A stretch of 64,000 bases of DNA. It comes from Eutreptiella sp. 'Long Island Sound 2002'. Taxonomy: Eukaryota; Euglenozoa; Euglenophyceae; Eutreptiales; Eutreptiaceae. The position numbers and the translations under genes were made by a program. Shown here in pieces: positions 38,853 to 50,439 of the stretch (its first letter is position 1; each line of letters starts with the position of its first letter). The notes below the pieces were generated by a model. It was not told the origin of the DNA. It ran no database searches and worked only from the letters and a program-made list of their open reading frames with translations. The stretch spans positions 44,232,639-44,296,638 of the forward strand of contig OZ038378.1 of the NCBI GenBank assembly GCA_964036045.1. The letters are read 5' to 3'.

Positions 38853-39635
38853 GGTCCATCATGTGATTCAGAGGTGGACCTCTTTGCGCCTCCCCCTACG
38901 GCCCCTGTGCCAAAGAAGAAGGCGAAGGGAAAGAAGGTCTTGCCCAAGGCACCCCCTATCGACCCACCCAATCTCCAAAGGCGTACTCGGAGCACCATTC
39001 CGAGCGAAACAACCCCTTTGGGGGTGGGAGATTGGTTGACCGACAAGGATATCCTGTGTTGGTTGAACCAAGAGGTCTGCCACAATGAAATTGATGAACC
39101 ACGTGCGTGGACTCTCGCAGTTCTATATATCAAGAGACTCTCCAAGTACATGCAGAGAGTTGAATCCGGCGAAAGAATGACCAACATGAGGTGGTGCCGC
39201 CGCCACATTTTTGTGGTTAATTCCAATGACAAGGAAGGGTTGCACTGGTTTGTTTGTGCCTTCGATTGTCGTGTCCGGTTGGAGCTTTTCACTATTTGGG
39301 TTTGGGAACCCCTAAGCTCCACTCATTTGATCCGTCCTTTCTTGTCGGCCTTGAAGAAATCTTCGCGGACCACCAAGCACCGCGCCTTGGGATTCCAAAT
39401 GGACGGTTGGTCTTGTGGTTTTCAAAGCTTGAACATCGCGAAGTACGTGGTGGAGCACCGGGGTACTTTTTCCAATGTGCCCCTTGTCCCAATGGGTGCC
39501 GGTTTTGTGGACTATGTGCTCAGCATTGTTAATGCTGATCGTGCTGTGCGGGTCGCTCAAGCGCCCGGTGATGATGTGGAGGGCGTGACCGAGCTTTCTG
39601 GCCCTCCTGAGTCCCCCCCCCAGCACCCAAGTTGA
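38835..39635 (+). pseudogene. Ulp1-like (C48) cysteine protease domain, transposon-type
   Basis: The frame opening at 38835 encodes a Pro/Lys-rich linker and then a C48 peptidase core. The sequence shows a DWLTDKDI motif near 39024-39047, a catalytic His in LHWFVCAF (39243), an acidic residue in VWEPLS where the family has Asp, an oxyanion Gln in QMDGWSCGFQ (39396), and the nucleophile Cys (39414). These correspond to the His-Asp-Gln-Cys set of Ulp1/SENP proteases, which cleave SUMO-like modifiers. In mobile elements their role is not firmly known. The acidic triad member is Glu rather than Asp. The frame ends at TGA 39633 just after a C9 tract (39613-39621), and the protein-like reading resumes in the preceding frame, so the stop probably reflects an indel. 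Whether that indel is real or an assembly error cannot be told here. Confidence 0.75.
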
Positions 39636-40011
39636 AGGTGCACTTTCGGCTAAGGAGAACAGTGTTCGGGCCACCCCCACCCCACTCGAAGGCAAGGAGG
39701 CCTCCGCCGAGCAGAGCGTCGAAAGCCCGGAGGCCAGGCCGCAACCTTCCGTGGACACTCCCACCGAGGAGGAGGACACCCGTCCCGAGGTCCTCATCCG
39801 TGGAGAGTGGCGCGAGGTGCCGGATGGCTACCCAGTAGATGCATCTGGCCAGCTGGAGCGTGACCAGCTTTTCATCGATGACCTGTGCAAGCAGGTAGTG
39901 AAAGAGTTACGCGCCGCTTGTCACCTTAACCCCAATCCTGGTGCAAAGCCCAAGTCCGGTGACACAAAAACGGACTTGATCTACAAGCGTGCATTCTGCA
40001 ACTACTTGTAG
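39622..40011 (+). pseudogene. Acidic C-terminal tail of the Ulp1-type gene, after frameshift
   Basis: After the C9 tract the frame used by the Cys-rich region is open again for about 130 codons and stops at TAG 40009. It is rich in Glu, Pro and Ser, then has a more ordered end with LIRGEWREVPDGYPVDASG and QLFIDDLCKQVVKELRAAC. The two shifts (A6 and C9) compensate, restoring the original phase, which argues that the three pieces were one gene. No catalytic motif is seen in this tail. Confidence 0.5.
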
Positions 40012-40135
40012 CGGGTGCATGTTTTGTGGGCTGTATTTTCCTCCGCCGTTTGGTGTACCAATGGTGGAGCGTATAAGATTGCTATAATATTGGCCCCATA
40101 CCAGTGCCTTGGTGGCCTATAATGGTGGCACTAGC

Positions 40136-40252
40136 GTTGGCCATGGCCCTGTCGGGACTCTTTTTCTTGAGCCTGATTTTGTTCCCAGTGCAGTCACACT
40201 GGATGTTGGGCATGGCCCTGTCAGGACTCTTCTCTTGGGCCTGATTTTGAGT
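40136..40252. repeat. Imperfect 69-bp tandem dimer
   Basis: GTTGGCCATGGCCCTGTC at 40136 and GTTGGGCATGGCCCTGTC at 40205 start two copies that both continue through GGACTCTT and GCCTGATTTTG. It follows the Ulp1 gene stop by about 125 bases and may be part of that element's 3' non-coding region. Confidence 0.75.
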
Positions 40253-40458
40253 CTAGTGCCAATGACAACATGTGAAACTATGTTATATTGGCCGAGTCCC
40301 AACTAATTGGTGGCCACGCAGAGTACTATGTGCTTTGTGGACTCGGCGTCCCATCGTTAAGGTCGCTATGGGGTGCCGTACGGAACCGGCAGCTGTACAT
40401 ATTGCGCATGTATTGCAAAGGTTGCATTTCTTTCAATTTTTCAATTTTTTTTTATAAT

Positions 40459-40602
40459 TTACACGACTTACCGCAAAAAAAAAATTACACGACTTACCGC
40501 AAAAATAAAAAAATTCAATTTTTTTTTTGTAATTCACACGACTTACAGCAAAAAAAAATTACACTCATTTACAGCAAAAAAAAATTACACGACTATACGG
40601 TT
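40459..40602. repeat. A/T-rich minisatellite, ~26-bp unit
   Basis: Five diverged copies of a unit resembling TTACACGACTTACCGC followed by a run of 8-10 A occur at about 40459, 40485, 40534, 40559 and 40585. A TTCAATTTTTTTTTT interruption lies in the middle. Short ORFs here follow homopolymers and are not credible genes. Confidence 0.75.
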
Positions 40603-41717
40603 TTTTTGTACACAACTTACATTTTTCACGGGGTGTAGGGAGGTAAAGATCGGCGAGACCGGTAGATTGAGGGCACTAGGTCCGAGGCCAAAAAGGGTTC
40701 AAGGAAAGCACACGGTGAGTGGCAGGAGACCAATAGATGCTGCCAGCTTCAGACAGCAATCCACGCAGGTGTCATGCGAACAGCCCCCCCATTTGCCACC
40801 GAGGTTGCAGCACCAGGTCAGCGACCCCTAAAAACACACCACATTAGCAGTAATGCCATGTCCCTGAGATGTGCAGTTGTGCACGTGCACATGCATCAGG
40901 GGTACATGTACCTTTAATTTCCCCTGACACCCCAATCTCAGCTGAATATTTTTCAGCTGTGCACTGTACAGTGGCAGTGCCTGTGGTGCAGGCCCTCATT
41001 CCACAAACTCAATAGGAACCAGCCCCGTCTCCAACTCAGTAAGAACCAGGTCCTTCTGATTGCATCAGATGTGTGGCAAACACTAGTGGCAAATTTGGAC
41101 AAACCGGACTGGTTTGCTGCAGAATCGTGTAGAACAGGTTCAATTTTGCCACTCTCCCACTTGATTGAGGTTGTGAATACATATGGAGCCTGCAGACCTG
41201 CAGAGTAGCAGGTTTCGCCCTTGGCACAATTACATACACCGTGGTCAAAGTATACTGTTGTGTGTCACGCAGACCTCACCTCTCCTTCAGAAGGGGTTTC
41301 TGATACAGTGCCGCAGCGGTCCGGGCATTTCCAACAAATGGAATTTTGTTATGTTTGGCCATGAACAAATGTCAACGGAACCCTGGTTTTATGAAAATCT
41401 GCCGGAAAGGGAAACTTTTGTGCTACCATCGAGGGGTTATCCAGCAGCAACAGCAGCTGCAGCAGACAGTCCTTTCCGCCCATAGTGACCTTTGACAGTA
41501 CTGTCACCCAAATATGAAGACTGTGACTGGGTAGAAGGCAGAAGGCATGGATGTACTCATGGAGTCCAGGACCCAGAACATGGGAAGGCGTACGGTGCCC
41601 TGTGGCCCCACGTTTGGGAATGGGGATCCAAAAACATGGCAATGGGGTAGTGCCCAAAAGTAGGCTTGACAGCATCCAGAGCTGGCAGCTTGATCAGAAT
41701 GGCACCTAGCGGATATA
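40603..41717. other. No gene recognised
   Basis: About 1.1 kb of mixed-composition DNA. A 100-codon open frame at 41183-41485 has no recognisable motif. If the WDR60-like gene is intact, its upstream exons should lie here or further left, but I could not identify any WD-repeat exon in this stretch. Confidence 0.4.
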
Positions 41718-42122
41718 CCCCCCCCCCCCCCCCCAAATTTAGCACCCCGGGGGACTAAATTTGGCAGGATGCCCAATAAGGCCGGGGGGGTACTAAATTG
41801 GGGGGGGGGGGGGTACTAATGTACTTTTCACGTTTCATTCAGCTTTGCTTTCTGTTGGCTGCATGGAACATTCAGATTCTGAATCTGATTTTGAGTTGCA
41901 GCAGGTGGACCCATGCCTCTGCTGTTACTTCCAACACAAAAAAGCAGATGAAACTGACTTCATTCTCCAAGTGACACTTGCAGTTCTAAAAAGTGTACCC
42001 TCGATGTGTTCCTGCACCGTTTGCTTGGGAGGCTCAGGGGGGTACTAAATTTGGCAGATTGCTCAATAAGGCTGGGGGGGGTACTAAATTTGGGGGGGGG
42101 GGGTACTAAATTTGGGGGGGGG
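41718..42122. mobile_element. Candidate foldback/MITE-like element with C/G-run terminal inverted repeats
   Basis: The left end is C17 followed by AAATTTAGCACC. The right end is GGTACTAAATTT followed by G9. Over about 20 bases the ends are reverse complements except for one base. Internally, an ACTAAATTTGGCAG ... CCCAATAAGGCCGGGG module at about 41754 is repeated as ACTAAATTTGGCAG ... CTCAATAAGGCTGGGG at about 42044, and GGTACTAAATT recurs next to G runs of 8-14. The centre (41845-42048) holds a 67-codon open frame without motifs. It may sit in the intron before the WDR60-like exon. No target-site duplication was identified, so mobility is inferred. Confidence 0.45.
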
Positions 42123-42256
42123 TTTAGCGTTGCAAAGTTGCCCATCCCCCTTCAGCATGATTTTCTTTCTCTTTCACTGCCTCTTGGTCGGGTTGCATGG
42201 GTGGTCGTGAGTTTGTTGTGTGTTGCCACTGATTTGCCTGTGTTCTGCCTGGCAGG

Positions 42257-42667
42257 GTACGGGTGTGCCCATGTCCCCCGCACACTCGCCAGGAGGATAA
42301 CATCCCGAAAACAACATTCAAGTCCTTCACCAAGTATCCCATCATCTGTGTCCGTTGGAGCAATCGAAGCCGTGGGGTGTTCTTTGCTCTTGATGCAAGT
42401 GGAACCTTGTTCGCTTTTGACCTGATGCGAGAACGTCCGGAGCAGCAGTTGGAGCCATGCTCTCGTAGTGATGTCATGACCAAGACCACCACCAATGATG
42501 GAAAGGAGAAAGTGGCTGCACCAACAGTCATGGAATGGTCCTCAGATTTGCGGGCTGAACCTAAACTGGCGATTGCATATGACAATGGTCACATTGACCT
42601 GCACAATTTGAAACCAGATTTCATAAAGCAGGAGAGGAATGAAGGGTTCTTCGTGGCATTCTACTGA
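42257..42667 (+). CDS. Terminal exon of WD-repeat protein, dynein-2 intermediate chain WDR60/DYNC2I1-like
   Basis: A reading frame ends at TGA 42665 and is preceded by a pyrimidine-rich stretch and possible acceptors (TGCCTGGCAG at 42255, CGCCAG at 42291). It encodes about 125 residues that look like the last two WD blades and tail of a dynein intermediate chain: YPIICVRWSNRSRGVFFAL, DASGTLFAFDLM, then LAIAYDNGHIDLHNL near the end. The spacing of RWS...VFF.LDA...FDL and a final hydrophobic strand recalls WDR60 more than WDR34, from family knowledge rather than a search. WDR60 is an intermediate chain of the dynein-2 motor that returns intraflagellar transport trains to the cell body, so it implies a ciliated or flagellated organism. 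The start is a splice acceptor, not an ATG; earlier exons are not visible and may be displaced or outside. Another WD40 protein is possible. Confidence 0.5.
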   Translation, partial: VRVCPCPPHTRQEDNIPKTTFKSFTKYPIICVRWSNRSRGVFFALDASGTLFAFDLMRERPEQQLEPCSRSDVMTKTTTNDGKEKVAAPTVMEWSSDLRAEPKLAIAYDNGHIDLHNLKPDFIKQERNEGFFVAFY

Positions 42668-43219
42668 TCTTTATCCATCCCTTGTTCTAGTCATTTCTGT
42701 AGTTTTTGGATTGGGATGAGTCCCATGATTTGAAACTTTGGGCCCAGTGTTAGAGGGGGAGGAAAGAGTGAAGTTTTCTGGATGTGCCTGTGGGTCTGCG
42801 TTTTGTGTATGTGGCACCAACACTCTCATGGCGCCTTCCTTTGGAAGGCTCAAGGGTGGTTCGAAGAATGACATCTTGGGATCTGTTGTTCCCACCTTGT
42901 TTGGTTTCTGGTCTGCATCTGTATTGTTGCGGTCAGTTGTGTGAAAGTGCAAACCTGAGTGGGACCCTGGAGGGTGGTGGCTACATTCGCTACATTTCTT
43001 CGAGGTGTAAGTATGGAAGAACACGTCGTTGGCCCTTTGCTCTCATGAACAGGCTTACCCTTCTCCCACCTGTTTGAGGGTGATGTCATGGGTTTCCATG
43101 TGCTGTCCATTGGTTGGAGTGTTGCTCCTGCTGAAGTTGTGTCATTTCGAGCTGGTACAGTGCATATTGTTTTGGATCATTAGGGACGAATTTGTTTTCT
43201 AACCACGGCCCGCTTCCAG

Positions 43220-43453
43220 TATGAGATGGAAAACTTATACTTTGTGGGCATCTGGCAGCAGTTCACTGGTCTGCTGATGGGACAGCAGTTTGCTGGCTGG
43301 CCAGGGTTTGCTTCAGGCCTCAGGTGTATTTGAGGTCCAGCCAGTTCTTTCAAGTTTTTTTTTCAACTGACAGAAAGCCCTGGTATGGCATTGATAAAAG
43401 GCCAATTAAGTTTCCTCGCACCTGGGCTTTATGGTTTTCTTCCAAAGCATAGA
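43220..43453 (+). other. Exon-like segments flanking a possible 50-nt intron
   Basis: The segment 43220-43323 follows CCGCTTCCAG and encodes YEMENLYFVGIWQQF and GQQFAGWPGFASGLR. It is followed by GTGTAT...TTTTTTTTTCAACTGACAG (43324-43373), which has the form of a very short intron. The next segment continues in phase as KPWYGIDKRPIKFPRTWALWF and reaches TAG soon after. The product is not recognised. Either segment could be fortuitous. Confidence 0.25.
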
Positions 43454-43931
43454 GAGAGCAAGAGGTGTACAGGGAATGTGCATGTGAGTGGCACCTCTGG
43501 CAGGTTAGTCATCCTGCGCTGTGCATCAGCCTCAACAGGGTACACCTGCATGCAGGTATCAGCATGACCAAGGGGCATGCATGGCAGATGCAATTGGTCA
43601 GCTGTTGATCTACATCTGTTTGCCCCATTCGGAGAAGTCCAGCTCAGGGTATACCCATGTTGCTGTTGGTATGGTGCAAACTGCATGTTTAAGGCTAACA
43701 AACAATCAGACAGTTGTGTTTTTTCGTGCAAAAAGGGAGATCTTTAAGGCACTCTGTGATGGTTCTAAGGGGTATGGTGGGCGTTTGATATCTGAATTGA
43801 CTTTTTTTGGAAGGGCTAACCATGACCAATATTGGTGAAGGTGTTATAGTGATGCTTAAGCATTGGATGCGGTTTAGTGATGGGCTTACTCATCCCACGC
43901 TGCATGCATGGAGGCTCTGGGTGTTGGGCAG

Positions 43932-44071
43932 TACTGTCCACCTGAACACCACGTCACAGAGGGTGCGATTGATGAATCGACGCCTGACTTGTTCAGTGAG
44001 ATTGATGAATCGACGCCCTACTTGTTCAGTCTCATTTTTTTGAAGTACAACCTGCTGCTGTCCCAGCAGAG
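43932..44071 (+). other. Exon-like segment with in-frame 33-bp duplication and GTGAGT donor
   Basis: An open stretch follows GGTGTTGGGCAG and encodes YCPPEHHVTEGAIDESTPDL, then a second EIDESTPYLFS copy, and ends CAGCAGAG directly before GTGAGT at 44072. The 11-codon duplication keeps the frame. The (GT)n tract starts within the presumed intron. No family is recognised. Confidence 0.3.
43967..44032. repeat. 33-bp direct tandem duplication
   Basis: GATTGATGAATCGACGCC occurs at 43967 and again at 44000, each followed by a near-identical ACTTGTTCAGT. The period is 33 bases, a multiple of three. Confidence 0.85.
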
Positions 44072-44077
44072 GTGAGT

Positions 44078-45401
<1,324 letters not shown>

Positions 45402-45628
45402 ATGGGCATTATGGGTTGGTTTAAAGGGAGTGCTACTGCACCGAGCCAACCCCTTACCTCTACCCCTCTCCCAAGGTGTGCGCCAGAGATGTCAAGAAAC
45501 CCAAGTGACTTCCTTGGGGAGGATCGGAGGCAATGTCTGACATTTGAACGTTGGAAAGTCGGGTACTCACCCGCTTTGGCTGGAGCCCGTTTTCACAATT
45601 TCTATGGGAGCTTCGGTTTCGGGACAAA
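45402..45628 (+). other. Candidate first exon of an unrecognised gene
   Basis: Two closely spaced ATGs begin MGIMGWFKGSATAPSQPL. The frame stays open with mixed composition through SDFLGEDRRQCLTFERWK and RFHNFYGSFGFGTKK, and then meets AAAGTAAGC, a good 5' splice-site context (GT at 45629). The unspliced frame ends about 12 codons later. I do not recognise the product. Downstream open stretches to 46323 could hold later exons, but none is convincing. Confidence 0.28.
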
Positions 45629-48308
45629 GAAAGTAAGCACCCTGTGGCTCTTTTACTTTGTTGCCTAGTGCACGTAGGCAGAAGCAATTCATTCTGCCTA
45701 GAAGGGGAGTGGACACGACACCTTGGGATTTAGGAAATGTTTTCAGAGGGTTGTGGTCTTTAAAGCACTAGGGTGTTTACCCTTATGCGGCGTATCCCCA
45801 TCCGTTTCAATTTTCAATGACGCATGGAAGTGGGAGATGGTAAAAATTTTTCGCCAAGATTTGCAGGGTACATGCTAAGGGTTTGCACCTTGACCTCTTT
45901 GTTACTTGCTGTGGTTCTTTGCACCCATGCCTCAGTGCTTGGCACACAGACTGCTTTTGGTTCGCTATAGTGCTTGTAGCCTATGCGCATCAAGTGTGTT
46001 TTTTTTTGGCACACGCGGCCGTGTTTTGCGCCCCATTGGATACTAATTTACAATGTGCCACTGCGGCAATGTATGCACGGTGTCCCATTGTTCACACCAC
46101 GTGTCCACGCATTACATTAAAAAGTGTGCCACTTGCTCAAGACAAAGCACGGCTCTTACCGACCAAAGACCTAAGGAGCAGTCTTCGTGGCCTATTTCCT
46201 ACATGCCCCGCTCGTCATGAGTTCTGTAGTATGCCACACAGCGGTATTTTTGAAGCCGCGGTTGACGTAAAGTCGAAGATGGTGAAGCACAGTTTACAAC
46301 TTAGCACAGAAAGGCATTCATGACGCAGAAGGTTGCAAGTCACCGCCCTGCTACAATCATTTGCCAGTTTTTTTGCCATTCTTTCGCTGGTGGTGGCATT
46401 ACGCATGTATGTGCATTATTTTCAATTGATAGTAGAGTCTGATTGTGGTACTTGTAGTGTTTGTCAGTTTGTTGATGCATCACAGTGCTTTGCAACGTGA
46501 CTTGTTGGCTTGTCGGCAGACCGTGCCGCAACTTGGGCTCTGTCAACATGTGGCTAATGACACATACTTAAATGGTTTGTCGCTCCATTTAGGCAAGACC
46601 ATGCGAAACCATTTTTTCTTTTGCATGAGTGCCGGTATTCTTTTCACAACGCATCCTCCATGTTTTTTGTTGGCTTGGCTAGATATGGATTGTACGAATT
46701 TTTTGAATGAAGCAAGGTCTTTGTTGTGCTTGTGCTTTGGGTGGTGACTGTATTATTCGATGAAGTTGCCTTTTAGCAGATCCTTGAGTCTGCCGTCCCA
46801 CAACCCCGGTTTAAGTACATATTTGCGCATTGCACACTTCAGCTAGCATACAAGCCAATATCATAAGATGCATGTAGATTATCACGCATTTCCGGTGGGT
46901 ATGGGCAATGAGATGAAGAAAGAGATTGCAGGTCAACCAACCGCTAGGCTTGTACCCGAATTGCGTGATACAACAATGTCGACTTGAAAATGTTACCAAT
47001 GTTTTCATTGTTGTTGCTTTTAATGTTCTCAAGGGAGGATGCCGTTGCCATTTTTTCTTTCATCAAAGAAACTGATCAGAACCGTGTGTACGCATACACG
47101 GGTGACCTGATTTCGTAAAAGTCGGATCATTTATTGAGATTTCTTGGCCTCCGAGGAACGGCTTGTGGTAATCAGCTGTGCGTGTGCTGACAACAAATCT
47201 TCATTGATCGATTGTTCTGAAAATGTACTTTGGAGTAATGAGGTGGTAGGAAAAGTTAGAGCATGGATGTGCAGGATTTTTGATGTACTGTTGTACCATA
47301 ACCGTTAAAGGATGCTTGTTTATCACATATCTAAGAAAATTGACCCGCAGAATTCGGCGACACGTAGGGTCCTTGTATAGGAGCACCGCAGATTGATTCC
47401 AAAGAGATGATATCTCCCCTTTGATTGCATTCGTGTCTCGTGCCTTCGACGGTGTGGAAGCTTTTGACCTATGGCGGTATGCTTAGTTTTGGCGGGCACT
47501 TGTGAGTCACATAACAGCTTCATGCCCTTGTGAGTAGATGCATGGAGAATGGCGCTCTGGGCCCACAACACAAAAAGCTCAAGGGATTTTCGAACTTCAG
47601 CTAGTACAGCTTTGTATCCTTTTTGCAAAATGTCAAGTAAAGGAAACAAAGTTATTTGTTAGTGCAATTCTGTCAGTTCTCCTCCAAATGATCATTTGAC
47701 CTCTTTGACATCGACCAACTCATGCGTAGTTGAGATAGTAAGGCCCAAAATGAGCGGCAATTTTTCTCTCAGGCTGTACATCTCAAGTAAAGGGCGGTGA
47801 TCAATTTAAAAAAAATTTTAATATGTTGGGCATCTCTATCAAGCATAATTTTAAACTAATAAAATGGCAGCCTCTGTGGCCCCGAGACAACTAGTTGTCC
47901 CTCCATAATTTCAAAAAATGCTCCTTTTTGTGGCCTACCCATGGAATCGGTGTTTTTTGAAAACTTTGCGTTTTTCTTCTAAACCGTGTATGTAAAATAA
48001 TTCACACAATACCGAAATGTTTTCGTATTTTTTGCCTCTGCATTTCTTTCTTTTTAAACGTCTACCGGAGTGTAACCTAATCTCGAACAAATTCCAATTC
48101 CTCTAACCCCAAGATCCCGAGCGGCCGCACTAATTGTTTATCATTGCAACGAACCGTCAAACTTGTCCACGGGTCTCACATAATAATACCCTAAGCAGCA
48201 ATGCACAAAATATTCAGATTTAATCACAAAATCACGTGTTCCCACAGGGCATTTTTCGGACCCGGATTTCACAAACTTCTTACCATGGGGGGTTCATTAT
48301 AGGCCATT
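45629..48308. other. Long stretch with no supported gene; AT-rich toward the right
   Basis: Short open frames occur on both strands, for example 45883-46323 plus, 46445-46747 plus and 47323-47649 minus (LLDILQKGYKAVLAEVRKSL), but none shows a recognisable motif. From about 47650 the DNA is AT-rich with A and T runs. A NotI-type GCGGCCGC octamer occurs at 48121, but no vector sequence is recognisable around it. Confidence 0.4.
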
Positions 48309-48311
48309 ATT

Positions 48312-48493
48312 GGGCAGCGACCGCCTCTTGGGCAAACCTCCTCGTCCTCCGAGCCGGGGGGCCCGCGCCTTTGGGGGTTGCTATCCCCCGGAGGCACTCC
48401 TTAGGCAGCGGCCGCATCCTGGGAAGGAGTCTCAGTCCCTACATCTGGAGGGCCTGCGCCGGTGGGAGCTGCTATCCCCCGCAAGCACTAGAA
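48312..48493. repeat. Diverged 91-bp tandem dimer
   Basis: GCAGCGACCGCCTCTTGGG (about 48314) and GCAGCGGCCGCATCCTGGG (about 48405) begin two copies. GCTATCCCCCGGAGGCACT at 48380 and GCTATCCCCCGCAAGCACT at 48471 end them. The period is 91 bases. This GC-rich block stands out from the AT-rich DNA on its left. Confidence 0.75.
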
Positions 48494-49000
48494 AAGGTTT
48501 CTGGTTTGCTCACACTTGTGCTTGTTCCTTGTATTTGTTTTAGAAAACCTTGATGATTTTCCACAAGTCAAAATGAGTTGCACACAAAGATGAAATAGAG
48601 CAAGTCCAGGTACCGGATCAATAAAATCAGGATGCGTCCTTCCACAAACAAAACATGTGTAACAAAGAGGGGCTGCAGATAGACAATTGTAGATCTAAAT
48701 ACAGTGCTCCAATGCTATATAAACAAAATGGATGATTTTAAGTGAAAACTGACATGACTCAGGTTCTCAGGATAGTTCCAAGCACTTCATGTGCACTCTT
48801 TTGGATGCAATGGAGTTGGTTAGGAATTTGGGGCGTAGGAGTTGGGCCAGATAGAGGATATGGCCTGGCCAGCATGGCGAAGCAACTGAATTCAGAATCA
48901 GCTCAAAAGTAGAACCACAATAAGTAATTTGAGTATAGGGGTCCTGAGGTGGGAGACCACTAGGTTTAACCCTCAAGGCCCAAGGCATGAAATGTCTCCT
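48494..49000. other. No gene recognised
   Basis: Non-coding DNA between the 91-bp dimer and the poly-T tract at about 49000 that may mark the LINE 3' end. Only short frames without motifs are seen. Confidence 0.4.
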
Positions 49001-49797
49001 TTTTTTTTTTTTTTTGAAACACAAGTCCATAGTCACTGCTGCAATGTCCTCAGGCGGCCAGCCCAATATACATTGTGTAACCCACATCCCCGAGGCTTGG
49101 GTTAGTGGGTTGTCCGGCCGGGGTCATTGCGGCTGTGGGGCAGTGCAAGGAAAGTAAGTTATACTACATAGCGGACATCACAGAAGTGGCCGCCCCATAC
49201 TCCAGGCCCGGGGGCACTGGCAGGTCAACTGGGGGCACTGTCTGGGTGGGTTGCTGTCCAAGGGATTGTACCCATCATGCAAAGACATACTGACAGGGTG
49301 TGAAGGGCGGGGGCAAAGGAAGAAGGCATTCCACTCGCATGGTATTGGCGTCGGGGTGTGTGGACCATGGGAGGGCCAACCTGCCAGTGGTTGGTAAAAA
49401 AATAGCGATTGAGTGAAAAAAGGAAAAGAAAAAAACAGCATTTGTGTGGGGGTGAGAGAGGAACCTATTGGATCTGGGTACGTGGCCAGAGGCATCACAC
49501 CACGGGCATTGGGTGCAGCGTGCTAGCGGGGTGTTTCACTGAGGACAAGGGGGGGGGGGGGGCCGACAGGGGGTAGTTGCAGGGACTGAGTCATCGCTGG
49601 GCGGAATACTGCAACGGCACCAAAAGGGAAACAACTGCAGTTTGTGTTGGATCGGTCGCTGTTGCAGTGGAAAAGCCTGAAAGTATGAACATCGCCCTGA
49701 TGGCGCGCGCATCCTTTAGTTTAAGGTGGCAGCCCCACGACAGCGGTTGCTCACGTCGGGTCCCCAGACCCGTGAAGAGGTGGTGCAGCAGGGGGGG

Positions 49798-50439
49798 TCA
49801 TCGCCAGTCTTCTGGGCGGAAGGGGCAGGGTCGACGGGAAGGAGGAGGGATCGCAGTGCTCAGGGCTGAGTTAACGCTGTCCACGACCGTGTTCTGGAAC
49901 TGACCGACGATTTTACGGGCTGCCCTCAGACGACCGGAATGCTGGGCGAGGTAGCGATACAGGGAGCGGGGTACAGCAAGGCGGGCAACGATCCTGAGGT
50001 CCCGTCGCACTGCTGTGGCCCGCCACGTGGCAACCAGGGCCAAAACAGACCATGCAGTAAGCCAGGCACAGACCAGCGGGTGGGCGGGGGAGCAGTGCGC
50101 CAGCACACCGTGCACACTACGATTGTGGCGGGTGCCGCATGCAGTACATGGGGTTTTCTCACCCTCATCTCGGCAGAACGTTGCATAGTGACTGAACCCT
50201 GCCCTGGACTGGATTCCAAAGAGCCACTTGTGCCAGGTCAGGCGCCGGTGGCCCAGTGGGCGCCATGAGATCGGGTGGAAATGCTCATGCAGGTGCGAAA
50301 GGATAAGGTCATGGGACGACACTTTGTGGGGGGGCAGGACGTGTTCACCTTGCCTGATGATATCCCAGGGGGAAGTGCGAAGCGCCTGGGGGGGGGGGGG
50401 GGGTGGTGCCCAGTTTGGCATAATGGTCGGAGGCCTCAT
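49798..50439 (-). pseudogene. LINE C-terminal region with Cys/His cluster
   Basis: After the C16 tract on this strand the coding-like reading continues for about 200 codons. It contains ISWRPLGHRRLTWHKWLFG and then TPCTACGTRHNRSVHGVLAH followed by Cys, resembling the CxxC...H...C element that closes many LINE ORF2 proteins. The end is Pro/Arg-rich and may not be native. The frame appears to be the direct continuation of the RNase H reading, displaced by the homopolymer. Confidence 0.5.

Noticed and set aside
40459-40831. ORFs across the A/T-rich minisatellite
   Set aside because: Runs of Phe/Lys/Asn from homopolymers and the tandem unit; no protein character.
41845-42048. 67-codon ORF within the foldback element
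   Set aside because: No motif, no splice evidence, and it lies between G-run repeats; treated as element interior.
45883-46747. Plus-strand ORFs of 146 and 100 codons
   Set aside because: No recognisable domain, unusual composition, and ORFs on the opposite strand overlap them; not supported as genes.
48119-48130. NotI site GCGGCCGC as a cloning-vector junction
   Set aside because: No vector or linker sequence is recognisable around it, and the octamer can occur naturally.
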